This document shows, in pieces, positions 24,938 to 34,649 of a stretch of 64,000 nt of DNA. The notes beneath the pieces are model-generated. The model made no database searches, was not told the origin of the DNA, and saw nothing but the letters and a program-made list of their open reading frames with translations. Position 1 is the stretch's first letter, and the number at the start of each line of letters is the position of its first letter. Source of the DNA: Bradyrhizobium sp. 195 (GTDB taxonomy: Bacteria; Pseudomonadota; Alphaproteobacteria; Rhizobiales; Xanthobacteraceae). Location: the NCBI RefSeq assembly GCF_023101665.1, contig NZ_CP082161.1:4464001-4528000 (forward strand), written 5' to 3'. The position numbers and the translations under genes were made by a program.

Positions 24938-27814
24938 ATGATCGAGAAAAATTACCAGCCCGCCGATATCGAAGCCCGCATGTCCGTGGTGTGGGAGGAC
25001 AGCCTTGCCTTCAAGGCCGGTCGCCCCGACCGTCGCGACGCCGTGCCCTTTACCATCGTGATCCCGCCGCCGAACGTGACGGGCTCGCTGCACATGGGCC
25101 ATGCCCTCAACAACACGCTGCAGGACATCCTGTGCCGGTTCGAGCGCATGCGCGGCCGCGACGTGCTGTGGCAGCCCGGCACCGACCATGCCGGCATCGC
25201 GACCCAGATGGTGGTCGAGCGTCAGCTGATGGAGCGCCAGCAGCCCGGCCGCCGCGAGATGGGCCGCGAGAAATTCCTGGAGCGGGTCTGGCAGTGGAAG
25301 GCCGAGAGCGGCGACACCATCATCAACCAGCTCAAGCGGCTCGGCGCCTCCTGCGACTGGTCGCGCGAACGCTTCACCATGGACGAGGGTCTGTCCAAGG
25401 CCGTCATCAAGGTGTTCGTCGAACTGCATCGCGACGGCTTGATCTACAAGGACAAGCGGCTGGTGAACTGGGACACCAAGCTGCTCACCGCGATCTCCGA
25501 TCTCGAGGTGCAGCAGACCGAGGTGAAGGGTCACCTGTGGTACCTGCGCTATCCGATCGAGGGCAAGACGTTCAATCCCGAGGATCCCTCGAGCTTCATC
25601 GTCGTCGCCACCACGCGCCCCGAGACCATGCTCGGCGATACCGGCGTTGCCGTGCATCCCGAGGATGAGCGCTATCTGAAGCTGGTCGGCAAGAACGTGA
25701 TCCTGCCGCTGGTGGGCCGCAAGATCCAGATTGTTGCCGACGATTATTCCGATCCGGAAAAGGGCTCGGGCGCGGTCAAGGTGACGCCGGCGCACGACTT
25801 CAACGATTTCGAGGTCGGCAATCGCCACGGCCTGCGCCGCATCAGCGTGATCGACAGGGAAGGTTGTCTCGATCTCGTCGACAACGAGGATTACCTGCAC
25901 GACCTGCCGGAAGGCGCCGCGCAATTCGCCGAGGAGTTTCACAAGGTCGACCGCTTCGCGGCGCGTAAGCGCATCGTCGAGCGGCTGGACTCGTTCGGCT
26001 TCGTCGAGCGGATCGAGCCGCACACCAACATGGTGCCGCACGGCGATCGCTCCGGCACGGTGATCGAGCCGTATCTGACCGACCAGTGGTACGTCGACGC
26101 CAAGACGCTCGCGAAACCGGCGATCGCGGCGGTGCGCTCGGGCGAAACGTCGTTCGTGCCGAAGAACTGGGAAAAGACCTATTTCGAATGGATGGAGAAC
26201 ATCCAGCCCTGGTGCATCTCGCGCCAACTCTGGTGGGGTCATCAGATCCCGGCCTGGTACGGACCTGACGGCAAGGTGTTCGTCGCCGAGACCGAGGAGG
26301 AGGCCGTCAGCCACGCGCTCGGCTATTATGTCGAGCAGGAAGTCATCACGGCCGAGCAGGGCCGCGAGATGGCGCTCGACCGCAACAAGCGCGAAGGCTT
26401 CATCACGCGCGACGAGGACGTGCTCGACACATGGTTCTCCTCGGCGCTGTGGCCGTTCTCGACGCTCGGCTGGCCGGAAGACGCCCCCGAGGTGCAGCGC
26501 TACTACCCGACCAACGCGCTGGTGACCGGCTTCGACATCATCTTCTTCTGGGTCGCCCGCATGATGATGATGGGCCTGCACTTCATGAAGGAGGTGCCGT
26601 TCTCGACCATCTACATTCACGCCCTCGTCCGTGACGAGAAGGGCGCCAAGATGTCGAAGTCGAAGGGCAACGTCATCGATCCGCTCAACCTGATCGACGA
26701 ATACGGCGCGGATGCGCTGCGCTTCACGCTGGCCGCAATGGCGGCGCAGGGGCGCGACATCAAGCTCGCCACCAGTCGCGTCGAGGGCTATCGCAATTTC
26801 GCGACCAAGCTCTGGAATGCGTCCCGCTTTGCGGAAATGAACCACTGCGCCGTGCCCGAAGGCTTCGAGCCGGCGAAGGCGAAGGAGACGCTGAACCGCT
26901 GGATCGCGCATGAGAGCGCGCACACCACGCGTGAGGTGACCGAGGCGATCGAAGCCTATCGCTTCAACGACGCGGCAGGCGCGATCTATCGTTTCGTCTG
27001 GAACGTCTATTGCGACTGGTATGTCGAGCTCGCAAAACCCGTGCTGCTTGGTCCGGACAGTCCCGCCAAGGACGAGACCCGCGCCATGGTCGCCTGGGCG
27101 CGCGATGAGATCCTGAAGCTGCTGCACCCCTTCATGCCCTTCATCACCGAAGAGCTGTGGGAGGTCACGGCGAAGCGCGACGGCCTGCTCGCACTGGCGT
27201 CGTGGCCGCTGAAGACTGCCGCGCCGACGCCGGAGCAGCTTGCGATGCTGGCTGCGACGACGGGGGCGACCGATCCGCTCGTCTCGCCGGCCTGGGTGCT
27301 GCCGATCTTCGACCATGCCGACTTCACGGATCCCAAGGCGGAAGCCGAGATCGGCTGGGTGATCGACCTCGTCACGCAGATCCGTTCGGTGCGCGCCGAG
27401 ATGAACATCCCGCCGGCGACGCTGACGGCGCTGGTGCTTGCGGGCGCCTCGACTGAAACGAGGGAGCGCGCGCCGCGCTGGACCGACGTCATCAAGCGCA
27501 TGGCCCGGCTGTCGGACATCTCCTTCGCCGACCGTGCGCCCGACGGTGCGGTCCAACTGCTGGTGCGCGGCGAGGTCGCCGCGCTGCCGCTCAAGGGCGT
27601 GATCGACGTCGCCGCCGAGCGCACGCGTCTCGACAAGGAGATCGGCAAGGCCGACGCCGACATCAAGCGCGCCGAGTCCAAGCTGGCGAACGAGAAATTC
27701 GTCGCCAATGCGGCCGAAGAGGTTGTCGAGGAGGAGCGCGAAAAGCGCGAGGCCGCGCTGGCCCGCAAGGCCAAGCTGCTTGAAGCCATGGAGCGGCTGA
27801 AGCAGGCTTCGTGA
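24938..27814 (+). CDS. valS: valyl-tRNA synthetase
   Basis: 958-residue class I aminoacyl-tRNA synthetase charging tRNA-Val. It has the HIGH-type motif HMGHALNN (about residue 54), editing-domain sequence TTRPETMLGDTGVAVHPEDE, the KMSKSKGN motif, an anticodon-binding domain and a C-terminal coiled-coil arm (about 895-958, ERTRLDKEIGKADADIKRAE) typical of ValRS. Start at the ATG at 24938, 126 bp after popZ. Confidence 0.97.
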   Translation: MIEKNYQPADIEARMSVVWEDSLAFKAGRPDRRDAVPFTIVIPPPNVTGSLHMGHALNNTLQDILCRFERMRGRDVLWQPGTDHAGIATQMVVERQLMERQQPGRREMGREKFLERVWQWKAESGDTIINQLKRLGASCDWSRERFTMDEGLSKAVIKVFVELHRDGLIYKDKRLVNWDTKLLTAISDLEVQQTEVKGHLWYLRYPIEGKTFNPEDPSSFIVVATTRPETMLGDTGVAVHPEDERYLKLVGKNVILPLVGRKIQIVADDYSDPEKGSGAVKVTPAHDFNDFEVGNRHGLRRISVIDREGCLDLVDNEDYLHDLPEGAAQFAEEFHKVDRFAARKRIVERLDSFGFVERIEPHTNMVPHGDRSGTVIEPYLTDQWYVDAKTLAKPAIAAVRSGETSFVPKNWEKTYFEWMENIQPWCISRQLWWGHQIPAWYGPDGKVFVAETEEEAVSHALGYYVEQEVITAEQGREMALDRNKREGFITRDEDVLDTWFSSALWPFSTLGWPEDAPEVQRYYPTNALVTGFDIIFFWVARMMMMGLHFMKEVPFSTIYIHALVRDEKGAKMSKSKGNVIDPLNLIDEYGADALRFTLAAMAAQGRDIKLATSRVEGYRNFATKLWNASRFAEMNHCAVPEGFEPAKAKETLNRWIAHESAHTTREVTEAIEAYRFNDAAGAIYRFVWNVYCDWYVELAKPVLLGPDSPAKDETRAMVAWARDEILKLLHPFMPFITEELWEVTAKRDGLLALASWPLKTAAPTPEQLAMLAATTGATDPLVSPAWVLPIFDHADFTDPKAEAEIGWVIDLVTQIRSVRAEMNIPPATLTALVLAGASTETRERAPRWTDVIKRMARLSDISFADRAPDGAVQLLVRGEVAALPLKGVIDVAAERTRLDKEIGKADADIKRAESKLANEKFVANAAEEVVEEEREKREAALARKAKLLEAMERLKQAS

Positions 27815-27818
27815 TCTG

Positions 27819-27925
27819 GTTGTCATTCCGGAGCGATGCGCAGCATCGAATCCGGAATCTCGAGGTTCTCCGGTGCGCAATTGCGCACCGCAGTTCGGCT
27901 CTCCGAGCTGCCCCGGAACGACAAC
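27819..27925. repeat. palindromic dispersed repeat between valS and the glycosylase gene
   Basis: Ends GTTGTCATTCCGG and CCGGAACGACAAC are near inverted copies; the inside contains further nested palindromes (GTGCGCAATTGCGCAC). It fills the convergent gap between the two stops and may double as a bidirectional terminator. Family distinct from the GTAGGGTGG repeats. Confidence 0.75.
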
Positions 27926-28527
27926 TACTTCGGGAACGGCTTGCTGAGAAACTTCGAGCCTCTGACGCCGTAGCGCCAGGGCAGCTCGACCGCCTTGGTG
28001 ATGCCGATCCGGATGCCGGTCGCGACCTCGACGTCCTCTGTCCGCGCATGCAGCGCGATCGGCGACCGGTCCAGCGGCAGGGCGTTGTGCGCAATGGTGA
28101 TGCCGAGCGCTTCGGTCAGCTTGCCAGGGCCCGAGCACAGCGCCTGCAAATCCTGGAGATGACGGCGGCGGCGCATGGCGGCGATCCCATGGGTCGGCTC
28201 CAGCGCGCGGATCAGCACGGCGCTGGCCGAGCCTTCCTCCTCGCAGACGAAATTGACGCACCAATGGATGCCGTAGGAGCGGTAGACATAGGCAAAGCCG
28301 GGCGGGCCGAACATGATCTGGTTCCGCGGCGTCGGGCCGTTGTAGGAGTGCGCCGCCGGCTCGGTATGATGATAGGCCTCGACCTCCACAATGATCCCGC
28401 CGACGCCGTCCACCAGCATGGTGGCGCCTATCAGGTCGGGAGCGACCTCGCGGACGTTGCGATCGAAAAAGCTGCGCTTCAGGGCTTTGCCGAGCCGCGG
28501 TGGCGAAGTCTTCGGGATTGGAGCCAT
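27925..28527 (-). CDS. DNA-3-methyladenine glycosylase, AAG/MPG type
   Basis: 200 residues. Base-excision repair enzyme of the human AAG-like family that removes alkylated purines. Family segments are present: [20 protein letters not shown] with the catalytic Glu followed by Tyr ([15 protein letters not shown]), and the [20 protein letters not shown] stretch carrying the intercalating and base-pocket residues. Begins at an ATG; 131 bp separate it from the divergent lipA. Confidence 0.92.
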   Translation of the reverse strand: MAPIPKTSPPRLGKALKRSFFDRNVREVAPDLIGATMLVDGVGGIIVEVEAYHHTEPAAHSYNGPTPRNQIMFGPPGFAYVYRSYGIHWCVNFVCEEEGSASAVLIRALEPTHGIAAMRRRRHLQDLQALCSGPGKLTEALGITIAHNALPLDRSPIALHARTEDVEVATGIRIGITKAVELPWRYGVRGSKFLSKPFPK

Positions 28528-28657
28528 TCGAGGTGAGAATCGCTTGAGAACAGAGCAGGATATTGCCCATATCTGCCATGTTCCCTGAAGCGGTGCGAGC
28601 CGGGTTGCGATGCCTGGCGAGACCGACTAGGTAGGACCTGAACAGACCGGACACCCC

Positions 28658-29614
28658 ATGGTCGTTATTGTCGATACCATCTCGAACCCGCTGCGCCCAC
28701 GCCACCCCGAAAAGGTGAACCGGCCTGACTCCGCTTCCCCGCCGAAGCCGGACTGGATCCGCGTGCGCGCCCCCAATACCCGCGGCTATGCCGACACCCG
28801 CAACATCGTGCGCGCCAACGGCCTGCACACCGTGTGCGAGGAGGCGGGGTGCCCGAATATCGGTGAGTGCTGGGACAAGAAGCACGCCACCTTCATGATC
28901 ATGGGTGACACCTGCACCCGCGCCTGCGCCTTCTGCAACGTCAAGACCGGCCTGCCGAATGCGCTGGACGCAGCCGAGCCGCAGAACGTCGCCGAGGCGA
29001 CCGCAAAGCTCGGCCTTGCCCATGTCGTCATCACCTCGGTCGACCGCGACGACCTCACGGACGGCGGCGCCCAGCATTTCGCGGAGACGATCCGCGCCAT
29101 CCGCGCTGCGTGTCCTTCGACCACGATCGAGATCCTGACGCCCGACTTCCTGCGCAAGGAAGGCGCGCTCGAAGTGGTCGTTGCCGCGAAGCCCGACGTC
29201 TTCAACCATAATCTCGAGACCGTGCCGTCGCGCTATCTCACGGTGCGGCCCGGCGCGCGCTACTTCCATTCGATCCGGCTGTTGCAGCGAGTCAAGGAAC
29301 TCGATCCCACCATCTTCACCAAGTCCGGCATCATGGTGGGCCTCGGTGAGGAGCGCCACGAGGTGCAGCAGGTGATGGACGATCTGCGCTCGGCGGAGGT
29401 CGATTTCCTGACCATCGGCCAGTATCTCCAGCCGACCCGCAAGCACCACGCCGTGATGCGCTATGTGCCGCCGGACGAGTTCGCCTCTTACGAAAAGGTC
29501 GCCTACACCAAGGGCTTCCTGATGGTGTCGGCGAGCCCGCTCACCCGCTCGTCGCATCATGCCGGCGAGGATTTCGCGAGACTGAAGGCCGCGCGGGCCG
29601 CGACTGCCCGCTGA
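28658..29614 (+). CDS. lipA: lipoyl synthase
   Basis: 318-residue radical-SAM enzyme that inserts two sulfurs into octanoyl groups on lipoyl-domain proteins. Both iron-sulfur clusters are represented: the auxiliary cluster cysteines in [12 protein letters not shown] and the radical-[13 protein letters not shown]. The C-terminal [10 protein letters not shown] holds the conserved serine ligand of the auxiliary cluster. Six bases separate its stop from the RatA-like gene, so they form an operon. Confidence 0.97.
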   Translation: MVVIVDTISNPLRPRHPEKVNRPDSASPPKPDWIRVRAPNTRGYADTRNIVRANGLHTVCEEAGCPNIGECWDKKHATFMIMGDTCTRACAFCNVKTGLPNALDAAEPQNVAEATAKLGLAHVVITSVDRDDLTDGGAQHFAETIRAIRAACPSTTIEILTPDFLRKEGALEVVVAAKPDVFNHNLETVPSRYLTVRPGARYFHSIRLLQRVKELDPTIFTKSGIMVGLGEERHEVQQVMDDLRSAEVDFLTIGQYLQPTRKHHAVMRYVPPDEFASYEKVAYTKGFLMVSASPLTRSSHHAGEDFARLKAARAATAR

Positions 29615-29620
29615 ACCGCC

Positions 29621-30103
29621 ATGCCCAAATTTTCGAGCAAGCGCCGTGTCAATCACAGCGCCTCCGAGATGTTCGATCTGGTCGCCGACATCGAGCGCTA
29701 TCCGGAGTTCGTGCCGCTGTGCAGCGCGCTGAAGGTGCGCCAGCGGATGGCCAAGCCCGACGGCACCGAGGTGCTGGTCGCCGACATGACGGTGTCGTTC
29801 AAGCTGGTCAAGGAGTCCTTCACCAGCCGGGTGACGCTGGATCGCGCAAATCTGAAAATCCTGGTCGAATATCTGCAAGGTCCGTTCAGTAATCTCGAAA
29901 ACCGCTGGACGTTCGAGCCCAAAGGCCAAGAGCAGGGTGAGGGCGTCTGCGACGTCGGTTTCTTCCTGTCCTACGAGTTCAGGAGCCGCATGCTGGCGTT
30001 GCTGATGGGCTCGATGTTCGATGCCGCCTTCGCGCGATTCTCCATCGCGTTCGAAAAGCGGGCGGATGCGATCTACGGGCGGCCGAAGCTGGCGTCGACG
30101 TAA
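29621..30103 (+). CDS. RatA/COQ10-family START-domain protein
   Basis: 160 residues, a SRPBCC/START fold with KRRVNHSASEMFDLVADIER at the N-terminus and LLMGSMFDAAFARFSIAFEK at the C-terminus. In mitochondria COQ10 binds ubiquinone and supports respiration; in E. coli RatA was described as a ribosome-association toxin. Following lipA, the coenzyme Q-binding role is the likelier one here. Co-transcribed with lipA. Confidence 0.88.
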   Translation: MPKFSSKRRVNHSASEMFDLVADIERYPEFVPLCSALKVRQRMAKPDGTEVLVADMTVSFKLVKESFTSRVTLDRANLKILVEYLQGPFSNLENRWTFEPKGQEQGEGVCDVGFFLSYEFRSRMLALLMGSMFDAAFARFSIAFEKRADAIYGRPKLAST

Positions 30104-30111
30104 GGCATACT

Positions 30112-30214
30112 CCCTCCACCGTCATTGCGAGGAGCTCTTGCGACGAAGCAATCCAGACTGCTTCCGCGGAGGCATTCTGGATTGCTTCGCTTTGCTCGCA
30201 ATGACGGTGGAGGG
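30112..30214. repeat. palindromic repeat, CGTCATTGCGAGGAGC family, copy 1
   Basis: Outer arms CCCTCCACCGTCATTGCGAG and CTCGCAATGACGGTGGAGGG are perfect inverted copies, with inner arms GAAGCAATCCAGA/CTGGATTGCTTCG. A second copy lies at 52310-52397. It occupies the convergent gap between the RatA-like gene and the oxidase operon. Confidence 0.85.
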
Positions 30215-30230
30215 GGCGGTGCGTCACCCT

Positions 30231-31046
30231 TCAATCCACCGCCTTCACCACATCCGGCGGCTGCGAGGCGTAATACGCCGCGGCCTGCTCGATCTCCTGG
30301 AGCGTCATTGCGCGCGCGATGTTGCGCATTTGCTGGCTGATGTCGTTGCGACGCTCGCCTGTGGCAAACGCCTGGAGCTGCGCCTTCATGTAGGCCTCGG
30401 ATTGCCCCTCCAGCCACGGGCTCCCGGTCTTGTTGTCGAGGCTGCCATGGCAGGCGCCGCAGGGCGCGATCCCGCGCATCGGCGCGCCGTAGATGACGAT
30501 GTTGGGTTTCGGCAGTTGCGGTGTCGGGTGGTAGGCCGGAAGCCGCGGCAGATAGGCGTAATAGTTCGAGAGATCCGCCATCTCCTGGTCGGTCAGGTTG
30601 ACCGCAAACGGCGACATCACGGCATTGGTACGCGCACCCGAGCGGAAATCGTGCAGCTCCTTGTAGATCACAGCCGCATACTGACCGGCGAGATTGGGCG
30701 AATCCGCGCGGCTGATGCCGGTCGGGCCGTGGCAGATGGCGCAACGCTGCGCCAGCGTCGCGCCGCGGCCGATCGCCTCCTGGCTCGGGCGTGACAGCGT
30801 ATTCGAGGTGAGCACGACCCCGGACAGCCGCTTGGTCTGCTCGGGCGCCGTGACGCTGGCCGCACGCTGCGGCACGCCGGCGGCGCTACAGATCGCGTCC
30901 CAGACGTTGGCGAATTGCACCCAGGGCTGCGCGAAGGGCAGCACGATGAAGCCGGCAATCGCCGTCACGATCAGGATCGCGGCGGTGATGCCGACGCCTC
31001 GCGTGAAATGCGGATTGCTGAAGGTGAAGAGGTCGCGCGCGCTCAT
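30231..31046 (-). CDS. diheme cytochrome c, last gene of the ba3-type oxidase operon
   Basis: 271 residues from the ATG at 31046, which overlaps the stop of the oxidase subunit I gene by one base. The N-terminal membrane anchor (about 19-41) is followed by two class I cytochrome c domains with heme motifs CAICH and CGACH and Met-containing segments (VMSPFAVNL; ISQQMRNIARAM). It probably feeds electrons to the CuA centre of subunit II. The longer open frame upstream lies inside the subunit I gene. Confidence 0.9.
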   Translation of the reverse strand: MSARDLFTFSNPHFTRGVGITAAILIVTAIAGFIVLPFAQPWVQFANVWDAICSAAGVPQRAASVTAPEQTKRLSGVVLTSNTLSRPSQEAIGRGATLAQRCAICHGPTGISRADSPNLAGQYAAVIYKELHDFRSGARTNAVMSPFAVNLTDQEMADLSNYYAYLPRLPAYHPTPQLPKPNIVIYGAPMRGIAPCGACHGSLDNKTGSPWLEGQSEAYMKAQLQAFATGERRNDISQQMRNIARAMTLQEIEQAAAYYASQPPDVVKAVD

Positions 31047-32668
31047 CACTGCGCTCCCACATAGACGGCCGGCACCGACGTGCCCTCGGTCAGCGCGAGC
31101 GTCAGGATCGGATAGCCGTAATTGGTGAGGGTGAGGGCGATCATCAGCGCCACCCACAATGCATGCGTATTGAGCGCGACGGGCACCGTCCTCGGTTCGT
31201 GCACGGCGAGCGCAAAGCGGTAGGGCCCGGCGTCGGCCTGAGGTGCGCGCATACCGCGCGCCAGGATGACGATGAACATGATGCCCGACGCCAGCAGGAT
31301 GAAGCCGCCGATCGCCGAGAACGTGACCGAGAGCGCCTGCGGCGCGATGGCGGGATCGCCGAAGTCGAAATAGGCCATGCGGCGCGGCATGCCCAAGATG
31401 CCGACCCAGTGCCAGGGGAACGTGGTGACGATCATGCCGACGAACCACAGCCAGAGCTGGCTGCGCATCAGGCGGATATCGATCAGCTCGCGCCCGGTCA
31501 GATGCGGCCACAGATCATAGGCGATCGCAAAGTACATGATCACGATGGCGCCGCCGAAGATCAGGTGGAAATGGCCGGTAATCCATTGCGTGTTGTGGAT
31601 CGACGCATCGAGCTGATAGCTCATGTTGATGAGGCCGCCGGCACCGCCGAAGCCGAGCATGACGAAGGAGAACGCCAGCGCCAGCATCATCGGATTGTCC
31701 CAGGGCAGGGCGCCGATCCAGCCGAACATGCCGCGCCCGCCACGCAGCCGCGCCGCGATCTCGACCGACGCGCAGATCGTGAACACGGTCAGCAGCGTCG
31801 GCAACGCCACCAGCGCCGTGAAGGCCGAGTGGATGAACTTGAAGCCGGCGCCGACCTGCGGATCGGCGAAGGTGTGATGCATGCCGATCGGCATCGCCAC
31901 CACCAGGAACAGGATGAAAGAGATCCGCGCCATGCTGTCGGAATAGACCCGGCCGCCGATCGCGCGCGGAACGATGGTGTAATAGGCGATGTAGGTCGGC
32001 ATCAGCCAGAAATAGACGATGGCGTGCAGCGTCCAGGAGAAGAAGATGCGGGCGAGTCCGGCGTCGATGGTGTTCTTCAGCCCCGCCGCGACCGGGATGA
32101 TCTGCAACAGCAACTCGAGCGCGGCGCCCACCGCAGTCCAGGCCCACAAATAAGAACCCGCGACATTGGCGAACATCGCCAGCGGCACTGGTGCGCCGGG
32201 ATGGGCCTTTCGCCAGATCCGCAGATTGATCGACATCAGCGCGACCCAGAACCACGAGCCGACCACGACCAGCACGACGCCGAGATAGTAGAAGACGTTG
32301 CCGATGAGCGGCGGATAGAAGGTGTAGAGCACCGAGGCGCGGCCCAGCGCGATCGGGATCACCGCCATGATGCTGCCGGCGACGATCAGCCAGAAGCCCG
32401 CCCAGGCCCAGCGCACGCCGACCAGGCGCTGCCCCAGCGCCGACTCGCTGATGGCGTAGCCGAATCCCATCGCCACCAGGGTCGGGAAGACGTAGCCCAT
32501 CACCGTGCCGTGCGCGGTCAGCGAGCGGTAATAGAGCTCGGGATTGGACAGCCAGGTGCCGATCGGGCTGCGGATGAACATCTGCCAGGCGCCGAGCGTG
32601 AGCGCGATGCCGAATACGGCGAAGGCCAGCCAGAAATGGGCGAGGATGAGCTTCCTATTGACCAACAC
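31046..32668 (-). CDS. cytochrome c oxidase subunit I, B-type (ba3-like)
   Basis: 540 residues with about 12-13 membrane helices. A heme-copper oxidase catalytic subunit: low-spin heme ligand region SLTAHGTVMGYVF, TLHAIVYFWLMP with the CuB His and cross-linked Tyr in the B-type H-x3-Y spacing, the CuB pair MHHTFADP, and TGHFHLIFGG with the two heme ligands. The A-type HPEVY motif is absent, so this is a ba3-like, probably high-affinity, oxidase reducing O2 to water. It overlaps subunit II by 14 bp. Confidence 0.93.
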   Translation of the reverse strand: MLVNRKLILAHFWLAFAVFGIALTLGAWQMFIRSPIGTWLSNPELYYRSLTAHGTVMGYVFPTLVAMGFGYAISESALGQRLVGVRWAWAGFWLIVAGSIMAVIPIALGRASVLYTFYPPLIGNVFYYLGVVLVVVGSWFWVALMSINLRIWRKAHPGAPVPLAMFANVAGSYLWAWTAVGAALELLLQIIPVAAGLKNTIDAGLARIFFSWTLHAIVYFWLMPTYIAYYTIVPRAIGGRVYSDSMARISFILFLVVAMPIGMHHTFADPQVGAGFKFIHSAFTALVALPTLLTVFTICASVEIAARLRGGRGMFGWIGALPWDNPMMLALAFSFVMLGFGGAGGLINMSYQLDASIHNTQWITGHFHLIFGGAIVIMYFAIAYDLWPHLTGRELIDIRLMRSQLWLWFVGMIVTTFPWHWVGILGMPRRMAYFDFGDPAIAPQALSVTFSAIGGFILLASGIMFIVILARGMRAPQADAGPYRFALAVHEPRTVPVALNTHALWVALMIALTLTNYGYPILTLALTEGTSVPAVYVGAQ

Positions 32669-33218
32669 AGCTCAGCCTCCCGCCAGCCTTCGCACGATCC
32701 GCGAAGCCGGCCTTGTCGATCACCTTGACCTTGCCCCACATGCCCTCATGGCCAAAACTGCAGAACTCCTGGCAGGGCATCAGGTAGTCGCCGGTCCGCG
32801 TAAAGCGCATGAGCTGCTCGGAAATGTAGCCGGGCACCAGCATGGTGTTGACGTTGGTGCCCTGGATCAGAATGCCATGCACGACGTCGGCGCTGGTGGC
32901 GCGCAGCGTGATCGGCGTGTCCACGGGCACCACGATGCAGGCCGGCGTAAAGGAATATTGCTGGCCGATCGCGCGCACGGTCACATTGCCATTGGCCTCC
33001 AGCACGCTGCCGAGATTGCTTTCGACGAATTCGCCGGACAGATGCAGGCGCGAGGGATCGGTGATCTCGACGCGTGGCTGCGGCATGGTCGCGCGATGGA
33101 TGCCGGCAAAGGCCGCCAGCAGCGCCATCATCACGATGATGATCACGGCAATGGTGGCCCAACGCCGCTCGACGCGGGCCGCGACCTCGGCGCTGCCATG
33201 GGTGTCCTCGGCGCTCAT
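32655..33218 (-). CDS. cytochrome c oxidase subunit II with CuA site (ba3-like)
   Basis: 187 residues from the ATG at 33218, overlapping the preceding stop (ATGA). A single membrane segment (about 18-42) suits ba3-type subunit II; A-type enzymes have two. The CuA ligands are all present: VVHG and CQEFCSFGHEGM (Cys, Glu, Cys, His, Met). This domain takes electrons from cytochrome c and passes them to subunit I. Confidence 0.93.
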   Translation of the reverse strand: MSAEDTHGSAEVAARVERRWATIAVIIIVMMALLAAFAGIHRATMPQPRVEITDPSRLHLSGEFVESNLGSVLEANGNVTVRAIGQQYSFTPACIVVPVDTPITLRATSADVVHGILIQGTNVNTMLVPGYISEQLMRFTRTGDYLMPCQEFCSFGHEGMWGKVKVIDKAGFADRAKAGGRLSCVGQ

Positions 33219-33391
33219 TGTAGCGGCCCGCGGGGCAGGAACACGAACAGGTAAAAGGCGAGCCACATCGCGACCACGCAGGCCGTGGCGATGCCGGCGA
33301 GCACGATCGCGCCGGAGGGCCCTTGCGCAACGACCTCCTCGACGGCCTGGTCGGCGGCGGCGGGGCTGGTCGGCGGATCGGAATTGATCAT
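33215..33391 (-). CDS. small single-helix oxidase-operon protein (subunit IIa-like)
   Basis: 58 residues: a polar, acidic N-terminus (about 1-24) and one membrane helix, GAIVLAGIATACVVAMWLAF, ending YLFVFLPRG. It lies between the cytochrome c gene and the subunit II gene and overlaps the latter by 4 bp. ba3-type oxidases contain a one-helix subunit IIa that fills the position of a missing subunit II helix; this is the obvious candidate by size and place, not by sequence match. Confidence 0.7.
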   Translation of the reverse strand: MINSDPPTSPAAADQAVEEVVAQGPSGAIVLAGIATACVVAMWLAFYLFVFLPRGPLQ

Positions 33392-33399
33392 GGCTCCTC

Positions 33400-34641
33400 T
33401 CAATTCAGCGGTGCGGAGCGAAGTTCGTTGGCCTCGCGCGCCGAGACCGGCGTGCCGCGATTGCCCCAGGCGGTGCGAATGTAGGAGACGACGGCGGCGA
33501 CCTCGTTGTCGGAGAGGAGGCCTGCGAAAGGCGGCATGCCGTAGGGCATCGGATTGCCCTTGGTGCCCGGCGGATAGCCGCCATTGAGCACCATGCGGAT
33601 CGGATTGACCGCCGATTGCATCTCGATCGACTGGTTGTTGGCGAGCGGCGGCCAATGCGGCGGCTTGCCTTCGCCCTGCGTGCCATGACAGCTCGCGCAA
33701 CTCTTGTCGTAGACGGTCTTGCCAAGGCTGATCAGCAGGCTGCTCTCGGTGGTCGGGAGGGCCGTGGCCGTGGGCGGCGGCGACGAGCCTTCCGCGATGC
33801 CCTTGAGGTACACCGCCATCGCCCTGGTGTCCTCGTCGCTGAGATATTGCAGGCTGTTGTGCACGACCTCGGCCATCGGGCCGTAGACCACACCGCGCAT
33901 GGAGACGCCGGTCTGGAGCAGGTCGGTGATGTCCTTGATGCTCCAGTCGCCGAGCCCGGCCTCACGGTTGGAGGTCAGCGAGGGCGCGTACCAGTTCTGC
34001 ATCGGGATCAGGCCGCCCTTGAAAGCGTCCGATTGCGAGGTGCCGCCGAGCGCGTTGATCGGCGAATGGCACATGCTGCAATGACCGAGGCCCTCGACCA
34101 GATAGGCGCCGCGATTCCATTCGGCCGATTTGGCCGGATCGGGCTTGAACTCGCCCTCACGGAAGTACAGCGTGCGCCAGCCGAGGATGAGCTGGCGGTT
34201 GTCATAGGGGAAGCGCAGTTCGTGCGGCTTGTTCTTCTGGACGACCGGCGGGATCGAGCGCAAGTACGCGAAGATCGCGTCGCTGTCGGCGCGGGTGACC
34301 TTGGTGTAGGACGCAAACGGCATCGCCGGATAGATCAGTCCGCCGTCCGGAAAACGGCCGCTGTGCATCGTCTTGTAGAAGTCGTCCGCGCTCCACTTGC
34401 CGATCCCTGTCGCAGGATCGGGCGTGATGTTGGAGGTGTAGAGGGTGCCGAACGGCGTCGGCATGGCGCGGCCGCCGGCGAACAAATGGCCTTCCGCCGC
34501 GGTGTGGCAGGCGGTGCAATCGCCGGCGCGGGCGAGATATTCGCCACGCGCGACGACGTCGCTGTTTTTGTCCTGCGCCTGTGTCGCCGTCGTCAGCGCA
34601 GCGAGGGCGAGAAGCGTGATCGACAGTTTCGAGCCCATCAT
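33400..34641 (-). CDS. triheme cytochrome c (alcohol/gluconate dehydrogenase cytochrome-subunit type)
   Basis: 413 residues; two adjacent ATG codons (34641, 34638) could start it. A signal peptide (SITLLALAALTTATQAQ) precedes three cytochrome c domains with heme motifs CTACH, CSMCH and CASCH, the layout of the membrane-bound cytochrome subunit of gluconate or alcohol dehydrogenases. Eight bases separate it from the gene before it. No dehydrogenase gene is nearby, so here it most likely serves the oxidase. A longer frame upstream is an artefact reading through the neighbouring gene. Confidence 0.88.
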   Translation of the reverse strand: MMGSKLSITLLALAALTTATQAQDKNSDVVARGEYLARAGDCTACHTAAEGHLFAGGRAMPTPFGTLYTSNITPDPATGIGKWSADDFYKTMHSGRFPDGGLIYPAMPFASYTKVTRADSDAIFAYLRSIPPVVQKNKPHELRFPYDNRQLILGWRTLYFREGEFKPDPAKSAEWNRGAYLVEGLGHCSMCHSPINALGGTSQSDAFKGGLIPMQNWYAPSLTSNREAGLGDWSIKDITDLLQTGVSMRGVVYGPMAEVVHNSLQYLSDEDTRAMAVYLKGIAEGSSPPPTATALPTTESSLLISLGKTVYDKSCASCHGTQGEGKPPHWPPLANNQSIEMQSAVNPIRMVLNGGYPPGTKGNPMPYGMPPFAGLLSDNEVAAVVSYIRTAWGNRGTPVSAREANELRSAPLN

Positions 34642-34649
34642 CCGCCTCG

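Noticed and set aside
24665..29929. 1754-codon minus-strand frame opposite valS, glycosylase and lipA
   Set aside because: It is a GC-rich shadow frame; the opposite strand carries unmistakable valS and lipA motifs.
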